From: CAIWHR01 sp963816925 | GTDB taxonomy: Bacteria > Pseudomonadota > Gammaproteobacteria > Burkholderiales > Casimicrobiaceae | Reading direction: 5' to 3' | Length of the DNA: 64,000 nt | Assembly: GCA_963816925.1 (NCBI GenBank) | Contig: CAWFMY010000001.1 | Location: 1-64,000, forward strand | Shown here: positions 61,353 through 64,000 of the stretch, one piece after another | Position numbering within the stretch: the first letter of the stretch is position 1 | How the letters are laid out: each line of letters begins with the position of its first letter | Notes under the pieces: model-generated | The model's database searches: none | What the model saw: only the letters and a program-made list of their open reading frames with translations | What the model was told of the DNA's origin: nothing | Made by a program: the position numbers and the translations under genes

Positions 61353-62372
61353 TCAGGCGGCGGGCGCGCCCATCGTGGAGAGCCCGAGCGAAGCGAACAG
61401 CGCACGGTCGGCTTCCGCCTCCGGATTGCCCGTGGTCAGCAGCTTGTCGCCGTAGAAGATCGAGTTGGCGCCCGCGACGAAGCACAGCGCCTGCACCGCA
61501 TCGCCGAGTTCCCGGCGGCCGGCGGACAGGCGCACCATCGCCTTGGGCATCGTCAGGCGCGCCACCGCGATCGTGCGCACGAATTCGAGCGGGTCGAGCG
61601 CCGCGTCGCCGCCGAAGCGCGCGTGGAGCGGGGTGCCTTCGACCTGCACCAGGTGGTTGATCGGCACCGACTCCGGATACGGGTCGAGATTCGCGAGCTG
61701 CGCGATGAGTCCGGCGCGCTGCGTCCGCGACTCGCCCATCCCGACGATGCCGCCGCAGCACACGGACAGTCCCGCGTCGCGAACGCGCGCGAGCGTATCC
61801 AGCCGATCGTCGTAGTCGCGCGTGGTGATCACTTCGCCGTAGAACTCCGGCGCGGTGTCGAGATTGTGGTTGTAGAAATCGAGCCCCGCGGACTTCAGCG
61901 CCTCGGCCTGCCCGTCCTTCAGCATCCCGAGCGTGCAGCAGGTTTCCATGCCGAGCGCCTTCACGCCGCGCACCATCTCGAGCACCGGCACGAGATCACG
62001 TTCCTTCGGCCCGCGCCAGGCCGCGCCCATGCAAAAGCGAGTCGCGCCCTGCGCCTTCGCCGCGCGCGCCGCGGCGAGGACCGCGGACAACTCGACCAGC
62101 CCCTCGTCGTCGACGCCGGTGTGGTAGCGCTTCGCCTGCGGGCAGTAGCCGCAATCCTCGGGACAGCCGCCCGTCTTGATCGACAGCAGCGTGGAAAGCT
62201 GCACCGCGTTCGGCGGGTGATGCTCGCGATGCACCTGCTGGGCGCGGAACAGGAGCTCGGGAAACGGCAGCGCGAACAGCGCCTCGATTGCCGGCACCGT
62301 CCACCTCGGGGGTGGCGACGCGCCGACCGACCGCGGTCGAGGGCTGTCAATCGTGCGTTCGACGGATGGCAT
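61353..62372 (-). CDS. bioB: Biotin synthase
   Basis: 339 residues, intact. Radical-SAM enzyme inserting sulfur into dethiobiotin. The CxxxCxxC cluster is Cys70, Cys74, Cys77 (GGCPEDCGYC). Further motifs: YNHNLDTAPEFYGEVITTRD, VCCGGIVGMGESRTQRAGL, NHLVQVEGTPL, ANSIFYGDKLLTTGNPEAEA. First gene of the bio operon, divergent from comF. No bioA is in the window. Confidence 0.97.
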   Translation of the reverse strand: MPSVERTIDSPRPRSVGASPPPRWTVPAIEALFALPFPELLFRAQQVHREHHPPNAVQLSTLLSIKTGGCPEDCGYCPQAKRYHTGVDDEGLVELSAVLAAARAAKAQGATRFCMGAAWRGPKERDLVPVLEMVRGVKALGMETCCTLGMLKDGQAEALKSAGLDFYNHNLDTAPEFYGEVITTRDYDDRLDTLARVRDAGLSVCCGGIVGMGESRTQRAGLIAQLANLDPYPESVPINHLVQVEGTPLHARFGGDAALDPLEFVRTIAVARLTMPKAMVRLSAGRRELGDAVQALCFVAGANSIFYGDKLLTTGNPEAEADRALFASLGLSTMGAPAA

Positions 62373-62430
62373 CGCGCGGGCCTCGGGCGTTAAATTGCGT
62401 GGAGTTCGTGTGTCGCGGAAGGGTACTCCC

Positions 62431-63160
62431 TTGTCAAATGGCGCATCGGAAACATTTGACTGCGCGACGCGCATCGCTCGCCAGGCGTTGCCGCAGCGTT
62501 GCGAACTGTGCGTGGCAAGGTCCGGCTGCGAACTTCTGTGCGCGGCGTGCGTCGCCGATTTGCCACGCCTGTCGGGCGCGTGCCCGGTTTGCGCGCTCCC
62601 GGCGCCCTCGGGCGCGGTCTGCGGCGCGTGTATCGCGCGTCCGCCGCCGTGGTCGCGCGCCGTCGCGGCGCTCGTCTACGCGTTTCCGGTGGACCGGCTG
62701 CTGCAGCAATTGAAATACGGAGGCCGCCTCGCCCTTGCCGATTGGGCGGGCACGACGCTGGCCGAGGCAGTCCGGACATCGATCGCCTCGCGTCCGGCGA
62801 GCCGCGCGGCCGGACCGGGTCGTCGCATTGCCGCTCGCGCCGTCGCGGCAGCGGGAGCGTGGATTCAACCAGGCGCGCGAAATCGCGGCGCGCGTCGCGC
62901 GCGCGGTCGGCTTGCCGCTGGTCGCGCCGCTCGAGCGGATCGCGGGCACCACGCCGCAGGCGGCGCTTGCATGGAAGGAACGCGCAAACAACGTCCGCGG
63001 CGCCTTTGCCGTGGACGGCGACGTGCGCGGCGCGCGCATCGCGCTCGTCGACGACGTGATGACCACCGGCGCCACGCTCGCCGAGGCCACCCGCACGCTG
63101 ACGCGCGCCGGCGCGGCCGACGTCGAGTGCTGGGTCGTCGCGCGCACGTTGCGTGCGTGA
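62431..63160 (+). CDS. comF: ComF family phosphoribosyltransferase-like protein
   Basis: About 242 residues after repair of one extra base near 62810. N-terminal zinc-ribbon with CELC, CELLCAACVADL and CPVCALP. The C-terminal PRTase-like domain has ERGFNQAREIAARVARAVG, and the PRPP loop ALVDDVMTTGATLAEA. In competent bacteria ComF takes part in DNA uptake; in others its role is unclear. Start chosen as TTG 62431 because GGAAGGG lies 7 nt before it and the first conserved Cys follows soon; upstream ATG 62353 would overlap the divergent bioB start. Confidence 0.85.
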
Positions 63161-63200
63161 CACGGTTGAGCGATCGACGCGCAACGTATACGCTCGACCC

Positions 63201-63674
63201 ATGTTTGCCGTCGTCCTCGTCCGTCCCGAAATTCCGCCGAACACCGGCAACGTCATCCGGCTCACCGCCAATACGGCGACCGACCTGCATCTCGTCGAGC
63301 CGCTGGGCTTCCGGATGGACGACCGTGAATTGAAGCGCGCGGGCCTCGACTACCACGAGTACGCGCGCGTTCGCGTGCACCGCGATTTTGCCGCCTGCCG
63401 CGCCGCGCTCGACGCACCGGCGCCACGGCGCTGGTTCGCGTTCACCACGAGCGGCGCCGCGTCGTTGTACGACGCCCGCTTCGCCGCGGGGGACGTGCTC
63501 GTCTTCGGCTGCGAAACGTCGGGGTTGCCGGAGGATGTCGTCGCGCAGTTCGCGCCGGCGGCGCGCTTGCGGATTCCGATGCGGCCCGACGTGCGCAGCC
63601 TCAACCTGTCGAACGCCGTCGCCGTCGCCGTCTACGAGGCATGGCGGCAGAACGGGTTGCGCGGCGCCGGTTGA
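63201..63674 (+). CDS. trmL: tRNA (cytidine/uridine-34-2'-O)-methyltransferase
   Basis: 157 residues, intact, SpoU-type knotted fold. Methylates the ribose at the wobble base of tRNA-Leu. Motifs MFAVVLVRPEIPPNTGNVIR, FGCETSGLPEDV and IPMRPDVRSLNLSNAVAVAV. ATG 63201 starts the homology; the next gene converges 7 nt later. Confidence 0.94.
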   Translation: MFAVVLVRPEIPPNTGNVIRLTANTATDLHLVEPLGFRMDDRELKRAGLDYHEYARVRVHRDFAACRAALDAPAPRRWFAFTTSGAASLYDARFAAGDVLVFGCETSGLPEDVVAQFAPAARLRIPMRPDVRSLNLSNAVAVAVYEAWRQNGLRGAG

Positions 63675-63680
63675 GGTCCG

Positions 63681-64000
63681 CTACTTCGCCGCAGCCGCGG
63701 GAGCCGCGTTCATCCCCAGCGCGTTCATGACGAACCGCAGCTCGTAGTCGCGATCGATCACCCGCTGCTGCGGCGTCTTGCCGGTGCCGTGCCCGCTGTC
63801 GAAGTCCATGTACAGCAGGAACGGCGAGACCTGTCCGGGGTTGTTCTGCACCGCCGCCACGAACTTCTTCGCGTGCAGCGGATCGACGCGCGAGTCGTAC
63901 TCGCCGGCGACGACCAGCGTCTCCGGCATGTTCACGCCCTGCCGCACGTTCTGGTACGGCGAATACCGGAGGATCCAGCGGAAGTCCTCGGCGCGGTCGG
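63681..64000 (-). CDS. Prolyl oligopeptidase family peptidase, C-terminal part
   Basis: The last 106 codons of a gene that continues beyond the window. The C-terminus holds the catalytic Asp in GEYDSRVDPLHAKKFVAAVQ and the catalytic His in DFDSGHGTGKTP, as in S9A serine peptidases; the upstream SPYQNVRQGVNMPETLVVAG is typical. The nucleophile lies outside the window. Length and signal peptide cannot be judged. Confidence 0.88.
   Translation of the reverse strand, partial: DRAEDFRWILRYSPYQNVRQGVNMPETLVVAGEYDSRVDPLHAKKFVAAVQNNPGQVSPFLLYMDFDSGHGTGKTPQQRVIDRDYELRFVMNALGMNAAPAAAAK

Overview
The window is high-GC DNA (about two thirds G+C by eye) from a betaproteobacterium. This rests on an rrn operon with tRNA-Ile and tRNA-Ala in the spacer, a betaproteobacterial-type cox gene cluster (ctaC-ctaD-small protein-ctaG-ctaE, then a DUF2909 twin-TM gene, surf1, a thioredoxin-like gene, ctaB and sco), a bioB-F-H-C-D operon, and thiD divergent from rubredoxin. 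No plasmid, phage, insertion sequence or CRISPR was seen.

Layout. (1) 1-5811, minus strand: rrn operon 16S, tRNA-Ile, tRNA-Ala, 23S, 5S, with its promoter at 5784-5811 and a large terminator hairpin. The 23S gene carries an intervening sequence of about 224 nt in helix 25. (2) 6112-14680, plus strand: cell-surface glycan genes (GT9, GT4, a WcaJ-like initiating sugar transferase, two polytopic membrane proteins, and a DUF5672/SEC-C/TPR/GT9-like fusion). (3) 14774-26602, minus strand: a PpiC-type foldase, a TPR-methyltransferase, a Wzm/Wzt-type ABC exporter, a GT4 enzyme and two large adjacent TPR/O-GlcNAc-transferase-like (GT41/SPINDLY-type) proteins. (4) 26717-30432, minus strand: two probable secreted or surface proteins and a lipoprotein. 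(5) 30689-42224, minus strand: a type II secretion operon gspE-F-G-H-I-J-K-L-M-(C/N)-D. (6) 42365-46131, plus strand: a DUF6065 protein, a WbsX-like GH99-type protein and two unknown exported proteins. (7) 46156-49821: hemL, thiE and thiD (minus), rubredoxin and glyoxalase I (plus). (8) 49841-62372, minus strand: biotin synthesis bioB-F-H-C-D followed by the cox cluster, with one small gene in the opposite direction. (9) 62431-64000: comF, trmL and the C-terminal part of a prolyl oligopeptidase.

Regions 2 to 5 may work together: sugars are assembled in the cytoplasm, exported by Wzm/Wzt or added to proteins by the TPR transferases, while type II secretion releases folded proteins, possibly including the two secreted proteins encoded between the clusters. 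This link is inferred from neighbourhood only.

A strong caution: about 20 genes, including housekeeping ones (hemL, thiE, bioC, bioD, bioF, gspE), are broken by single-base frame changes. Almost all fit one extra base, and removing it restores family-typical length. I treat these as probable consensus errors and annotate each such gene as one feature, stating where the frame changes.
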